Assembly (NCBI GenBank): GCA_041658585.1
Contig: JBAZZX010000008.1
Span: forward strand, 20,792 to 84,791
Length of the DNA: 64,000 nucleotides
From: DYFC01 sp041658585
GTDB lineage: Bacteria > Nitrospirota > Thermodesulfovibrionia > Thermodesulfovibrionales > SM23-35
Direction: 5' to 3'
Both the position numbers and the translations under genes were made by a program. Each line of letters begins with the position of its first letter. The first letter of the stretch is position 1. Of the stretch, positions 7,863 to 16,241 are shown one piece after another. Under the pieces are notes generated by a model, which saw only the letters and a list, made by a program, of their open reading frames with translations, ran no database searches and was not told the DNA's origin.

Positions 7863-9665
7863 AGCTACTGGTAAGATAAGGAGTATTTTTGTGCCTGTGC
7901 CTTCACTGCTTTGGATCTCCATGTCCCAGCCATGCGCCTTTACAAGGTGTTTGACTATAGCCAGTCCGAGACCGGTCCCCCCGAGATCTCTTGAACGGGC
8001 CCTGTCAACCCTGTAAAACCGCTCGCCAAGACGGGATAGGTGTTTCTTCGGAATACCGATGCCGGTATCCTCAACGGAAATTTCGATGAAGGATAAGGGA
8101 TGAGGGATGAGGGACAAATCAGCCGTTTGTTTTGCATTCTGCATTTTGCATTCTGCATTCTGCATTCTTATTGTTACTCCTCCCTTGTCCGTATACTTTA
8201 TCCCGTTGTCGACAAGGTTGATTAGTATCTGTATCAGACGGCCTCTGTCCGCGTTTATCCGTATGACTTCGGGAGATATCTCTTTTTTGAGATAGAGACC
8301 CTTGGCGTCGCTCTTGTCTTTCAGGGTTTCAAAAACGGTCTCCGTCACTTCATCGGGATTGACATCCGTCTTTTCAATCGTTATATCTCCAAGCTCTATC
8401 CTTGAGAGGGTGAGAAGATCATTGACAAGGGAGTTCAGGCGTTCGCTGTTGCTTTTAATTGTCTCAAGGAATTTGAAGGCACTCTCCCTGTCATCGAGGG
8501 CGCCTTCAAGGAGCGTTTCCGCAAAACCTTTTATTGCCGTGATGGGGGTCTTTATCTCGTGGGAGACATTTGCAACGAAATCTTTTCTTACCTCTTCAAG
8601 TTTTTTCAGTCTGGTGATATCATGAAACGTCAACACAACGCCGGATAATTCTTCGATGGTTTTATGAGAAGAGAAGGGTGAAGCGGTGACCATCAGGTGA
8701 AGCTCCCTCGGATGGTCGATCTCTATTTCACGGGATATTTTGTGACCGCCTTCGGCAACCATATCTATCAACTCCATAAGCTCGGCCTTCCGGAATGCCT
8801 CCATTAATGTTTTGCCGTCTATGCCCGATGATATGCCGAACAGTTTTGAAACGGCGTCATTACTCAGTATAATCCTGCCCTTTGTATCGGTCAGTATCAG
8901 GCCGTCCGACATATTTTGGATAATCGCCGCTATCTTCTGTTTTTCATCTTCGCTCTGTTTCAGTTTTGTCTGCAGTTCATCCGCCATATCGATGATATTT
9001 TTGCCGAGCTGACCGAGTTCATCATTGTTTTTCAGAAACAATCTTTTTTTCAAATTCCCTTCCGCCACTTCTTTTGAAAATTCCGCGATCTCCTCGATAG
9101 ATTTTGTGACCTTTCTTGTCTGGAAAAGTCCTGTAAGAAGCGCTATGAAAAGTATGGAAAGAGAAGCGATAATCACCCTCATCCTGATCTCATTGACAGC
9201 CTGTTCAACCTCGTAGAGGGGCATTGACAGCCTCAGGAATCTTTTCGGGTCCGTATCGGTTGATATGGCAAGATAAAACTGATTCCTGCTGAGAGTGCTG
9301 CTGAACCTTACAGAACTCCCTGTGCCGCTTATATCGGCTTCCTTAATCTCCGGCCTGTTTGCATGGTTCTCCATGATATTAGCCGGCTCGTCGGAATCTC
9401 CCAAAACTTTTCCTGAATCGTCAATAACCGTTACCCTTGCTCCGGTCCGGTCCTTGAATTGTTTGCTGAAAGCGTCAAGGTTGTCTGAAAAAGAAAGAGG
9501 TATCTGATCCGCAATCAGGCGGGCCTGTATACCGAGGCTTTTCTTGAGGTTTGCAATATAGCTGTCCTTTACTTCGCGTGAGAGATAAAATTCAAGGGAA
9601 AGAAGCAGCAGAGGAGCGATAATAATATAAATCAGCACTATCCTTCTGAAAAGAATATGCTTCAT
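7860..9665 (-). CDS. phoR: Phosphate-regulon sensor histidine kinase PhoR
   Basis: Membrane kinase of 601 residues that phosphorylates PhoB. Domain order: membrane span 10-27, a periplasmic part with Asp-rich loops, a second span near 163-182, HAMP (~185-235), PAS (~250-350), HisKA with phosphoacceptor His in FVANVSHEIKTPITAIKG, and HATPase (NLVDNGIKY, DTGIGIP, GGTGLGLAIVK). Its ATG shares one base with the phoB stop (TAATG). An unusual insert of about 30 residues lies between the N and G1 boxes; it is encoded by heptanucleotide repeats (QNAECKMQNAK, LSLIPHPLSF). Its stop codon lies in MITE-1. Confidence 0.93.
   Translation of the reverse strand: MKHILFRRIVLIYIIIAPLLLLSLEFYLSREVKDSYIANLKKSLGIQARLIADQIPLSFSDNLDAFSKQFKDRTGARVTVIDDSGKVLGDSDEPANIMENHANRPEIKEADISGTGSSVRFSSTLSRNQFYLAISTDTDPKRFLRLSMPLYEVEQAVNEIRMRVIIASLSILFIALLTGLFQTRKVTKSIEEIAEFSKEVAEGNLKKRLFLKNNDELGQLGKNIIDMADELQTKLKQSEDEKQKIAAIIQNMSDGLILTDTKGRIILSNDAVSKLFGISSGIDGKTLMEAFRKAELMELIDMVAEGGHKISREIEIDHPRELHLMVTASPFSSHKTIEELSGVVLTFHDITRLKKLEEVRKDFVANVSHEIKTPITAIKGFAETLLEGALDDRESAFKFLETIKSNSERLNSLVNDLLTLSRIELGDITIEKTDVNPDEVTETVFETLKDKSDAKGLYLKKEISPEVIRINADRGRLIQILINLVDNGIKYTDKGGVTIRMQNAECKMQNAKQTADLSLIPHPLSFIEISVEDTGIGIPKKHLSRLGERFYRVDRARSRDLGGTGLGLAIVKHLVKAHGWDMEIQSSEGTGTKILLILPVA
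8084..8118. repeat. Heptanucleotide repeat in phoR (GGATGAG unit)
   Basis: Five successive 7-bp units: CGATGAA, GGATAAG, GGATGAG twice, GGACAAA. They lie inside the ATPase domain of phoR and encode the SLIPHPLSF segment on the minus strand. Confidence 0.8.
8134..8168. repeat. Heptanucleotide repeat in phoR (GCATTCT unit)
   Basis: Five tandem units of GCATTCT, one with a single substitution (GCATTTT). On the minus strand they encode QNAECKMQNA. Seven-bp units stay in frame when changed by three units (21 bp). Confidence 0.9.
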
Positions 9666-10363
9666 TATTTTCCGTCGAAGAAGTAACCTATCCCGCGCAG
9701 GGTTTTTATATATACCGGTTTCGCCGGATCTTCTTCTATACTTGAACGCAGTCTTCTGATGTGTACGTCGACAGTCCTCGGCTCAACAAACGCCTCATCA
9801 CGCCATACGGCATCGAGGAGCTGGTCTCTGCTGAATACCCTGCCTTTTCTTTCGGCAAGAAAAAGGAGCAGTTTGAACTCTGTTGCGCTCAGTTTGACGG
9901 ACTTCCCTTTGACTGCAACGGTATATCTTTCCGAGTCTATATCGAGGTCTCCTGTTTTCAATGTCCTGACGGATGCGGGTTGCTCTGCGGATCTCCTCAG
10001 CACAGCCTTGACACGCGCTATAAGCTCTCTCGGGCTGAAAGGCTTTGTCATATAATCGTCCGCCCCCATCTCAAGACCGATTATCCTGTCTACTTCCTCT
10101 CCCTTTGCAGTAAGCATGATAATCGGCAGCCTTGCAGTCTTTGGATCGTTTCTTATGATGCGGCAGATCTCCATCCCCTGAACGCCGGGCAGCATAAGGT
10201 CAAGGATAACCAGGTCGTATTTCCCTTTCCTGATTTTTGCGAGCGCATGTTCCCCGTCCGAGGCTGAATCAACGGCAAAGCCTTCCTTTTTCAGGTTATA
10301 TAAGACCAGATCCGCAATATCGGCCTCGTCATCAACAACAAGGACATGCTTTAAGGTATCCAC
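9665..10363 (-). CDS. phoB: Phosphate-regulon response regulator PhoB
   Basis: OmpR-family activator of 232 residues. The receiver domain shows the acidic pair (VVDDEAD), the phospho-Asp in DLVILDLMLPG and the Lys in TKPFSPREL. A C-terminal winged helix follows (LSATEFKLLLFLAERKG, RTVDVHIRRLR, IKTLRGIGYFF). Phosphorylated PhoB should bind the heptamer repeats upstream of pstS and the porin. The start is GTG at 10363; an overlapping ATG is out of frame and closes at once. Translation appears coupled to phoR. Confidence 0.95.
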   Translation of the reverse strand: MDTLKHVLVVDDEADIADLVLYNLKKEGFAVDSASDGEHALAKIRKGKYDLVILDLMLPGVQGMEICRIIRNDPKTARLPIIMLTAKGEEVDRIIGLEMGADDYMTKPFSPRELIARVKAVLRRSAEQPASVRTLKTGDLDIDSERYTVAVKGKSVKLSATEFKLLLFLAERKGRVFSRDQLLDAVWRDEAFVEPRTVDVHIRRLRSSIEEDPAKPVYIKTLRGIGYFFDGK

Positions 10364-10467
10364 ATAATACTTATAGCATTTTCAGGGATTGTTCCGCAAT
10401 AAAGCATTCAGACAAATGCAAATGTCCCATACATTAATGATACAATATGGACATTGGAGGTTTATCA

Positions 10468-11493
10468 ATGAAAAATTTACAACCCTCATTGAAAGATTGG
10501 AAAGCCCTTTATGAAGTTGCCGTAGAATTCAGGAAAGCGGAGCCGTGGTCATGGATCAAGGAAACCGATGTGTTCGGCGTTCAGAATCCGAAGACCGGCG
10601 AGATCGGCTATTGCTGCATAATGGGCGAACTGGGGGAAGTCCTGGCAATGGCCATATATGAGGGGACTGAAGGTTTGCAGAGTTATTTAAAGATACAGAA
10701 GGGACAGATAAACCCGGGCGATCCCGACGCCCTTTTTATGCAGAAGTGCCTGATGCTGTCCTTCGAGAACGGAAAATTCGTCGAGGAAGACGACAAAGAG
10801 ATTATAGATGAATTAGGTCTTACATTCAGGGGACGAAATGCGTGGCCCGTCTTCAGAAGCTATCAGCCGGGCTATTTCCCCTGGTTTCTGAACAGGGATG
10901 AAGTTTTGTATATGACGCTTGCATTGCGGCAGGCGATGGATGTCTGCCTCCGTATAAAAAAAGACGGGAAGATATTGCATGCTCCCAAAAGGAACTTTTA
11001 TCTGGTCAGAGCGGCTGAAGAAAAGGCCGGCAAGGTTTTCTGGAAGGATGAATGGAAGGCGCCTGCCCCTGTCAAGAAGAAAGCGGAAGTTCTCGATGGA
11101 CCGGTAAATGAAGTCAGGATTCAAAAATTGAAGAAAACGGCAAAGCCTGCTACGGCAGTATGGGAAATAGATTTCTTCCATACACCTACGCCCGTGATGC
11201 AGGGAGAAAGGCCGATTTTCCCTTATGCGATTATGTTGATGGACCACGATACGGGTCTTATTCTTGATATGCACCTTGCGGGGACCGCCGCATATCAGAG
11301 AGAATTCCTCGATAAATTTCTTGGCTGCATCGAAAAAACATCCGTTATTCCCCTGGAAATACTCGTGAGGAAAGAAGAGGCGGCCGGGCTTTTTGGACCG
11401 TATGCCGCCCGTTTGAATATAAAGCTAAGCACGATTAAGAAACTTAATAATATCGAACATGCCCGCCGGGAGATGGAGAAATTTATGCAGTGA
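10468..11493 (+). CDS. Conserved protein, DUF7309/DUF6930-like
   Basis: About 341 residues, soluble. The N-terminal half carries the run PWSWIKETDVFGVQNPKTG and EIGYCCIMGELGEVLAMAIY, and the C-terminal half has WEIDFFHTPTPV and PYAIMLMDHDTGLIL. From memory this layout matches proteins annotated with DUF7309 and DUF6930 domains; no function is known. The start at 10468 follows GGAGG at ~8 bp, whereas the upstream ATG at 10447 lies in front of that site. The gene is divergent from phoB and convergent with the DUF2062 gene. Confidence 0.65.
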   Translation: MKNLQPSLKDWKALYEVAVEFRKAEPWSWIKETDVFGVQNPKTGEIGYCCIMGELGEVLAMAIYEGTEGLQSYLKIQKGQINPGDPDALFMQKCLMLSFENGKFVEEDDKEIIDELGLTFRGRNAWPVFRSYQPGYFPWFLNRDEVLYMTLALRQAMDVCLRIKKDGKILHAPKRNFYLVRAAEEKAGKVFWKDEWKAPAPVKKKAEVLDGPVNEVRIQKLKKTAKPATAVWEIDFFHTPTPVMQGERPIFPYAIMLMDHDTGLILDMHLAGTAAYQREFLDKFLGCIEKTSVIPLEILVRKEEAAGLFGPYAARLNIKLSTIKKLNNIEHARREMEKFMQ

Positions 11494-11524
11494 TTACGGG
11501 CCGAACGGATAAAGCAGGGGATCC

Positions 11525-11950
11525 TCAGGTCGCTTTTCTCCTTCTCTTTATGAAGAATTTTGTGATTACATAAGCTATGCCGGAAAATAGAATTCCAAGG
11601 ACGATACTCCCCACAATGATCGGCCATAAATAATGAGAAAGCAGATTGATGTTTTTTGAGAACTTAATTTCCAGAAAGTGTCCTCTGAGCATGAGATTCC
11701 CGACCTCGGCGCAGATAAAGAGCTGAAAAGGGTAAGTAATGGGATTGGACACCTGGGTGCCGAGCAGTACTACCAGCGGACTGAGCCGCAGGAGAGAAGC
11801 AAGCCCCAAAGCGATTATGGTGTGAGTGCCGAAGACCGGCACAAAAGCAACGAGTATTCCCACCGCCATCCCGACTGCAATCTCATGGGGAGTCAGCCCT
11901 TTTTTGGTGAGGCTGATGATATAGGTTTTTAATTTTGCGAAATATTTCAT
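11525..11950 (-). CDS. DUF2062 integral membrane protein
   Basis: A 141-residue membrane protein with about three hydrophobic spans. The DUF2062 pattern is clear: HEIAVGMAVGILVAFVPVFG, GTHTIIALGLASLLRLS, and NPITYPFQLF. It ends in a basic tail (KRRRKAT). The function of the family is unknown; it is often encoded near lipid or cell-wall genes. MITE-3 copy A begins about 10 bp upstream of the start, so the element may supply or disturb its promoter. Confidence 0.85.
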   Translation of the reverse strand: MKYFAKLKTYIISLTKKGLTPHEIAVGMAVGILVAFVPVFGTHTIIALGLASLLRLSPLVVLLGTQVSNPITYPFQLFICAEVGNLMLRGHFLEIKFSKNINLLSHYLWPIIVGSIVLGILFSGIAYVITKFFIKRRRKAT

Positions 11951-11959
11951 AGTTAACTG

Positions 11960-12170
11960 ATCAGTTGCATAACTTGAAAGGCAGACATGACAAAAAACCT
12001 TTTGAATGCGACAAAAATTAAACCATATTCACCTGACGGCACTTTCAACCAGAAGTGCATTATAGATGAATGCGTGCTGCCATGTGTGAATAGTACATTA
12101 TGGAGTCGCCAAAAGCTTTTTCATCATGCCAGCCTTTCAAGTTCAGAATGTCTTTGCATCGGTTAGGTTA
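11960..12170. mobile_element. MITE-3, copy A
   Basis: The 173-bp core (11971-12143) starts AACTTGAAAGGCAGACATGA and ends with its near reverse complement, ending TTTCAAGTT. It matches 24838-25010 in length and sequence, same strand. Flanking arms (left ATCAGTTGCAT; right CAGAATGTCTTTGCA...GGTTAGGTTAA) are also shared, but swapped and inverted relative to the core in the other copy. It has no open frame. Confidence 0.8.
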
Positions 12171-12279
12171 ATAATACCCAACTTCGGGAATAATTAGCCC
12201 GATTAGCTTATCAAAGGATATTTCAAGTCATAATACAAATAAACAGCCAACGGGATTTTCCGGCATCGCAAAAACTCTT

Positions 12280-13401
12280 TCACTCGAAAATCACATAGCT
12301 CTTTACCTTTTCAGACCTTTTACCCTTCAATTCGACTTCTTCCGGCCGGGTAATCTTTTTCTCGCGGCGTATTTTGAGTATCTTGCCAACCGTTTCAGGC
12401 CCGAGTCCCGGCACCCTGAGCAGTGCCTCCCTGTCGGATGTGTTGAGCCTGACGGGGTAGAATTCAGGATGTGTGTCAGCCCAAACTTCTTTGGGGTCCT
12501 TGTCCATGCGCAGGCTGCCCGATTCATTAAAAAGGATGTCCTCCCTTTTAAAGCCGTATTTGCGGTTAAGAAAATCGACCTGATAGAGACGATGCTCCCG
12601 CAGAAAAGTCTTTTCACCGTTTGTGAGAAACAGCCTTTCTCCGGGGATGTCCGGATCGCCGAGACCCTTCTGGTATGCTGAAAAATAAACCCGCTTGAAA
12701 TTCATAAGGTCGTACAACCCGAACATGGAATCGATGATCTCCGCGTCGGTTTCATCCGAAGCCCCGACAATGAATTGAGTGGTGCATTTGACTCTCGAAA
12801 ACCTCATGCCCTTCTCAGTGAGCCTCCCCATCAACTTTAACGGATGAAGGATGTCTTTATCGTAGTCCTTTTTATTTGAAAGGACCGCGAAGTGTTTTTT
12901 GCCCGGCGTTTCGATATTAAGCGATGCTGCAGATGCAAGAGAGAGGGCGTCTTCAATTGCCGCATCGGATGCTCCCGGGATAATCTTCAAATGAATGTAC
13001 CCCCTGAAACCGTATTTGTATCTGAGAAGCCGGGCAGCGGTATTGATTTTATCCATAGTATAATCCGCATCCCTGATTACGGCGGAACTCAGGAACAGGC
13101 CGGATACCCTTCCCCTTCTCTGATACTCCATGAACACGCGGGCAACCTCTTCAGGTTGGAGCGTACAGCGACGGACATTCGTTTCAGAGCGGAGAGGGCA
13201 GTACTTGCAGTCGTTGGCGCATGCATTGGAAAGAAGGGTTTTCAAAAGGACGGAATACCCGCCCTGAGGCAGAACAACCGGGTAAAGCCATTTGCCTTCC
13301 GATCCTCTCCTGCGATGCTCATTCTTACCGGTGCCGCACGCGCAGGCCAGATCATACTGTGAATCTTCGGACAGCACTTTCAGCTTTTCGATAGTATCCA
13401 T
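12280..13401 (-). CDS. Radical SAM protein, putative DNA modification/repair (TIGR03916-like)
   Basis: A 373-residue enzyme with the radical SAM cluster motif CANDCKYCPL (C-x3-C-x2-C, about residues 60-68), an extra N-terminal Cys pair (CACGTG) and C-terminal helix-hairpin-helix repeats (LLRVPGLGPETVGKILKIRR). This matches the family named putative DNA modification/repair radical SAM protein, typically encoded beside a uracil-glycosylase-like partner. No such partner is adjacent here. The 4Fe-4S cluster would generate a 5'-deoxyadenosyl radical; the substrate is unknown. Confidence 0.85.
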   Translation of the reverse strand: MDTIEKLKVLSEDSQYDLACACGTGKNEHRRRGSEGKWLYPVVLPQGGYSVLLKTLLSNACANDCKYCPLRSETNVRRCTLQPEEVARVFMEYQRRGRVSGLFLSSAVIRDADYTMDKINTAARLLRYKYGFRGYIHLKIIPGASDAAIEDALSLASAASLNIETPGKKHFAVLSNKKDYDKDILHPLKLMGRLTEKGMRFSRVKCTTQFIVGASDETDAEIIDSMFGLYDLMNFKRVYFSAYQKGLGDPDIPGERLFLTNGEKTFLREHRLYQVDFLNRKYGFKREDILFNESGSLRMDKDPKEVWADTHPEFYPVRLNTSDREALLRVPGLGPETVGKILKIRREKKITRPEEVELKGKRSEKVKSYVIFE

Positions 13402-13522
13402 AGAAACCCTTTAGCCATTATATCACAGCGTCATCCGACTTATGAATGAGAAGAAAGCAGTGAGAGAATATGATAGAATAAATCAATCGTGAAAACCCTT
13501 CTTACGCAGAAAAGTTGATAAT

Positions 13523-14545
13523 ATGACGATTTTTGAACGTCTTTATCTTGCCGGCTATTCAATAAAAAAGCGATATAAACTCAATAACCGAAAAAAACTG
13601 CCGTGCAAGGTTATCAGCATCGGCAACATAACACTGGGAGGCACCGGCAAGACCCCTACTGTAATAGCCCTGGCCCAAAAAGCTTATGGTAATGGATTTC
13701 GGCCCTGTATCCTGACGAGGGGATACAGGGGTACTGCAAAAGGTCCCTGTTTTGTCGGCATTGGAGACGGCCCTTTATTAGATGAAAACCGGGCCGGCGA
13801 CGAAGCCTACCTAATGGCATTGAAGCTGAAGGGAATACCCGTAATAAAAGGAAAAGACCGGTATGAAGCGGGTATTTTTGCCCTTAATAATTTGCCTGCG
13901 GATTCCCGTCCCGATCTATTCATCCTCGATGACGGTTTTCAGCACTGGGGGCTTTGCAGGGACAATGATATCCTTTTGATAGATGGCACAAATCCCTTTG
14001 GCAACGGGAAACTGTTTCCCGTCGGCTCATTGAGAGAGCCGGTAAGCGAGATAAGCAGGGCTGATATGATTGTAATCACAAAAACGGAAGGAAGCCGGAA
14101 TTTAAAAACAGACGGCGTCTTGGAAGAAATAAGGAAATACAACAAAAAAGCGCCGGTTTTTTTTGCGGTGCACAAGCCGTCGCGATTCATAGCCGTAAAC
14201 GGGGAATCCTTTCCTCTTGAATGGGCAAAGGGCAAAGTCTTTTTTGGTTTTTGCGGCATAGGTAAGCCCCGGTCTTTTCAACAGACACTGGCGTCTGCCG
14301 GTGCGGAATTAACCGGATTGAGGACCTTCAGGGACCATTATCGCTACAGTCAAAAGGACATAAAAACGATAGTTGACGAGGCCGGAGAACGCAATGCCGG
14401 ATGGATTGTTACGACTGAAAAAGATATAATGAGATTAAAAGGATTCGTTTTGCCGGAGAATCTGGCGTCTCTGGAGATAGAATTTGATGTAGAAGAAAAA
14501 TTTTATCATAAAGTCTTTACGGAAATACAAAACAAAAAAGATTAA
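13523..14545 (+). CDS. lpxK: Tetraacyldisaccharide 4'-kinase LpxK
   Basis: Phosphorylates the lipid A disaccharide at the 4' position at the inner face of the inner membrane. It has 340 residues. The P-loop GNITLGGTGKTPT, then RGYRG, the DDGFQHW motif and GSLREP are diagnostic. The start has no strong Shine-Dalgarno. It is placed away from lpxB/waaA (23.6-26.3 kb). yjbQ follows after 36 bp. Confidence 0.95.
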   Translation: MTIFERLYLAGYSIKKRYKLNNRKKLPCKVISIGNITLGGTGKTPTVIALAQKAYGNGFRPCILTRGYRGTAKGPCFVGIGDGPLLDENRAGDEAYLMALKLKGIPVIKGKDRYEAGIFALNNLPADSRPDLFILDDGFQHWGLCRDNDILLIDGTNPFGNGKLFPVGSLREPVSEISRADMIVITKTEGSRNLKTDGVLEEIRKYNKKAPVFFAVHKPSRFIAVNGESFPLEWAKGKVFFGFCGIGKPRSFQQTLASAGAELTGLRTFRDHYRYSQKDIKTIVDEAGERNAGWIVTTEKDIMRLKGFVLPENLASLEIEFDVEEKFYHKVFTEIQNKKD

Positions 14546-14581
14546 GAATTTTTTATTTTTCATCGAATATCGGAGGGGTCT

Positions 14582-14974
14582 ATGGTCAGGTATATCAATG
14601 TGAGGAGCAAATCACGAAACGAGTTTATTGACATTACCGAGATGGTCCAGGAGGTGGTAAAAGAGGCCGGTATAACAAAGGGGATATGTTATTTGTATGT
14701 GCCGCATACTACTGCCGGGATTACGATAAATGAAGGGGCCGACCCGAGCGTGCAGCGGGACATCGTCAATGCGCTGAGCAGGCTTGTCCCTCATGAAATG
14801 AACTATTCCCATCGCGAGGGCAATGCAGACGCCCATATAAAAACCACCCTTGTCGGCTCATCGTTGAATGTAATCGTCGAAGAGGGCAAATTGCTCCTCG
14901 GTACCTGGCAGTCGATCTTTTTCTGTGAATTTGACGGCCCAAGGCACAGGAGGATAGCGATTAAATTCATATAG
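14582..14974 (+). CDS. yjbQ: YjbQ / UPF0047 family protein
   Basis: A 130-residue protein of the YjbQ family, which forms trimers and shows weak thiamine-phosphate synthase activity in E. coli. Conserved His/Glu positions occur in VPHTTAGITINEGADP, YSHREGNADAHI and LGTWQSIFFCEFDGPRHRR. A ribosome site CGGAGGGG precedes the ATG at 14582. Its physiological role here is not evident from context. Confidence 0.9.
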   Translation: MVRYINVRSKSRNEFIDITEMVQEVVKEAGITKGICYLYVPHTTAGITINEGADPSVQRDIVNALSRLVPHEMNYSHREGNADAHIKTTLVGSSLNVIVEEGKLLLGTWQSIFFCEFDGPRHRRIAIKFI

Positions 14975-15032
14975 CTATAAGTTCTCCATCAGTTACATAA
15001 AACAACATCGCAAGAAGTCCTTTTCATGGCTG

Positions 15033-15113
15033 TCATTCCCGAAGTCTTTAATCGGGAATCCATTCTTTTCAAGAAGTTGCGCGCACCTGGATTCCCGCCT
15101 TCGCGGGAATGAC
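15033..15113. repeat. Palindromic GTCATTCCCG-type intergenic repeat
   Basis: Two outward-facing ends, GTCATTCCCGAAGTC on the left and CGCGGGAATGACA on the right, enclose GGAATCCA/TGGATTCC inner repeats. Elements with this pattern are common intergenic repeats in many proteobacteria and Nitrospirota. One copy is seen in this window. Confidence 0.7.
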
Positions 15114-15169
15114 AACTCAAAACACTCGAAACATATGTAAAGAAGCGTTGGACGCACTACAATAGATAT

Positions 15170-16006
15170 ATGAAGCCTGATAAACATACCAATGAATATA
15201 AATCCCTCCGGGATGAAATCAAAAGGCTCAGGAAATCGCTTTCGGAACTCACCCCTCCGTTAGAAATATTGCTGAAACGCAGAGGGTTTAAAATATATAA
15301 AAAAGAACCATCCGACGATCTGCTGCTGCCGGGAAGCGAATATATCGCAAGCTATTACGAAATGATGAAGAAATATTCCTTCCGGCTTTTTCTCCGCGAG
15401 GTTATCAAGCACCAGACGTTTTTCAGGCTCGAAAACGTTACGCGCTATGCGACGTCGGAGGTGACGGCGGCTTATGTTGAATATGCAAAGAGCATAGGCA
15501 TTATTGGGGATGTGCCTGGAGGTTTCAGGCTTGTTCCCGGTCCGATCAAGAGTTTCGGGGAAACCCTTGAGTGGTTTACGGCGGAAATATTCAAACAGGA
15601 ACTTGCAACTGAAGCCGTGTGGGGGATACGTTCTAAGCGTCCCGGGGTCGGAGGTGACTATGATCTTATAGCAAAAGTGGAAGGCTCTATCCTATACATG
15701 GAAATAAAATCCTCTCCACCCAAGCAGATATATCAGAAGGAGATTTCAACTTTTCTTGACCGCGTTATAGATCTTCACCCGGAAATAAGCATATTTTTTG
15801 TGGACACGGAACTTAGAATGAAGGACAAAATCGTGCTTATGTTCGGGGAAGAACTTAAAAACAGACATACGGACCCTCCTGAAATCATGAGGATGGAAAA
15901 AGAACTCTTTCAGATATGGGACAAGATATTTATAATAAATGCTAAGGACAGTATTTCAGCAAATATAGAAAAGGTATTATGCCGGTATTTCAGGAGGGAC
16001 AAATGA
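15170..16006 (+). CDS. PD-(D/E)XK nuclease-like protein of unknown function
   Basis: A 278-residue protein. An N-terminal coiled-coil-like stretch (EYKSLRDEIKRLRKSLSEL) is followed by a helical part, then the nuclease-fold core GVGGDYDLIAKVEGSILYME followed by IKSSPP. The Asp plus E-x-K arrangement is typical of restriction-endonuclease-like folds. No DNA-binding domain is recognised. It is translationally coupled to the next small gene (ATGA overlap at 16003). The catalytic role is inferred from the motif only. Confidence 0.55.
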   Translation: MKPDKHTNEYKSLRDEIKRLRKSLSELTPPLEILLKRRGFKIYKKEPSDDLLLPGSEYIASYYEMMKKYSFRLFLREVIKHQTFFRLENVTRYATSEVTAAYVEYAKSIGIIGDVPGGFRLVPGPIKSFGETLEWFTAEIFKQELATEAVWGIRSKRPGVGGDYDLIAKVEGSILYMEIKSSPPKQIYQKEISTFLDRVIDLHPEISIFFVDTELRMKDKIVLMFGEELKNRHTDPPEIMRMEKELFQIWDKIFIINAKDSISANIEKVLCRYFRRDK

Positions 16007-16161
16007 GTACAACATTTATATGTGCAATATGCGCGTGGAGAGCAACCTGTCAGAAGAAATTTTCCGTTTCAGGCAAGGATGTACGCTGTGCCGAATTTGT
16101 AAAAGACGTCATGATAAAAGAAGAGCCGGCGGAAGAGAAAGAGGGGAAAAAGAAGGAATAA
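16003..16161 (+). CDS. Small cysteine-rich protein
   Basis: 52 residues from the ATG at 16003, which overlaps the TGA of the nuclease-like gene. Cysteines sit in ICAICAWRATCQKKF and VRCAEFVKD (C-x2-C-x5-C plus one more), a likely metal or Fe-S site. The tail is a charged, disordered EEPAEEKEGKKKE. Similar short CAxCxWR proteins occur in related bacteria by recollection, without known function. A longer reading from 15979 is not favoured because it lies inside the upstream gene. Confidence 0.6.
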   Translation: MSTTFICAICAWRATCQKKFSVSGKDVRCAEFVKDVMIKEEPAEEKEGKKKE

Positions 16162-16241
16162 AAGCGGACTAAAATTCAAAGGAGTTCCCTGCTTGTAGAC
16201 ATATGTTTCTTTTAGCACAACGCCTGTGATATATTTCTTGC

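Noticed and set aside
8084..8168. CRISPR-like array in phoR
   Set aside because: Units are contiguous 7-bp repeats without spacers and lie inside a coding gene.
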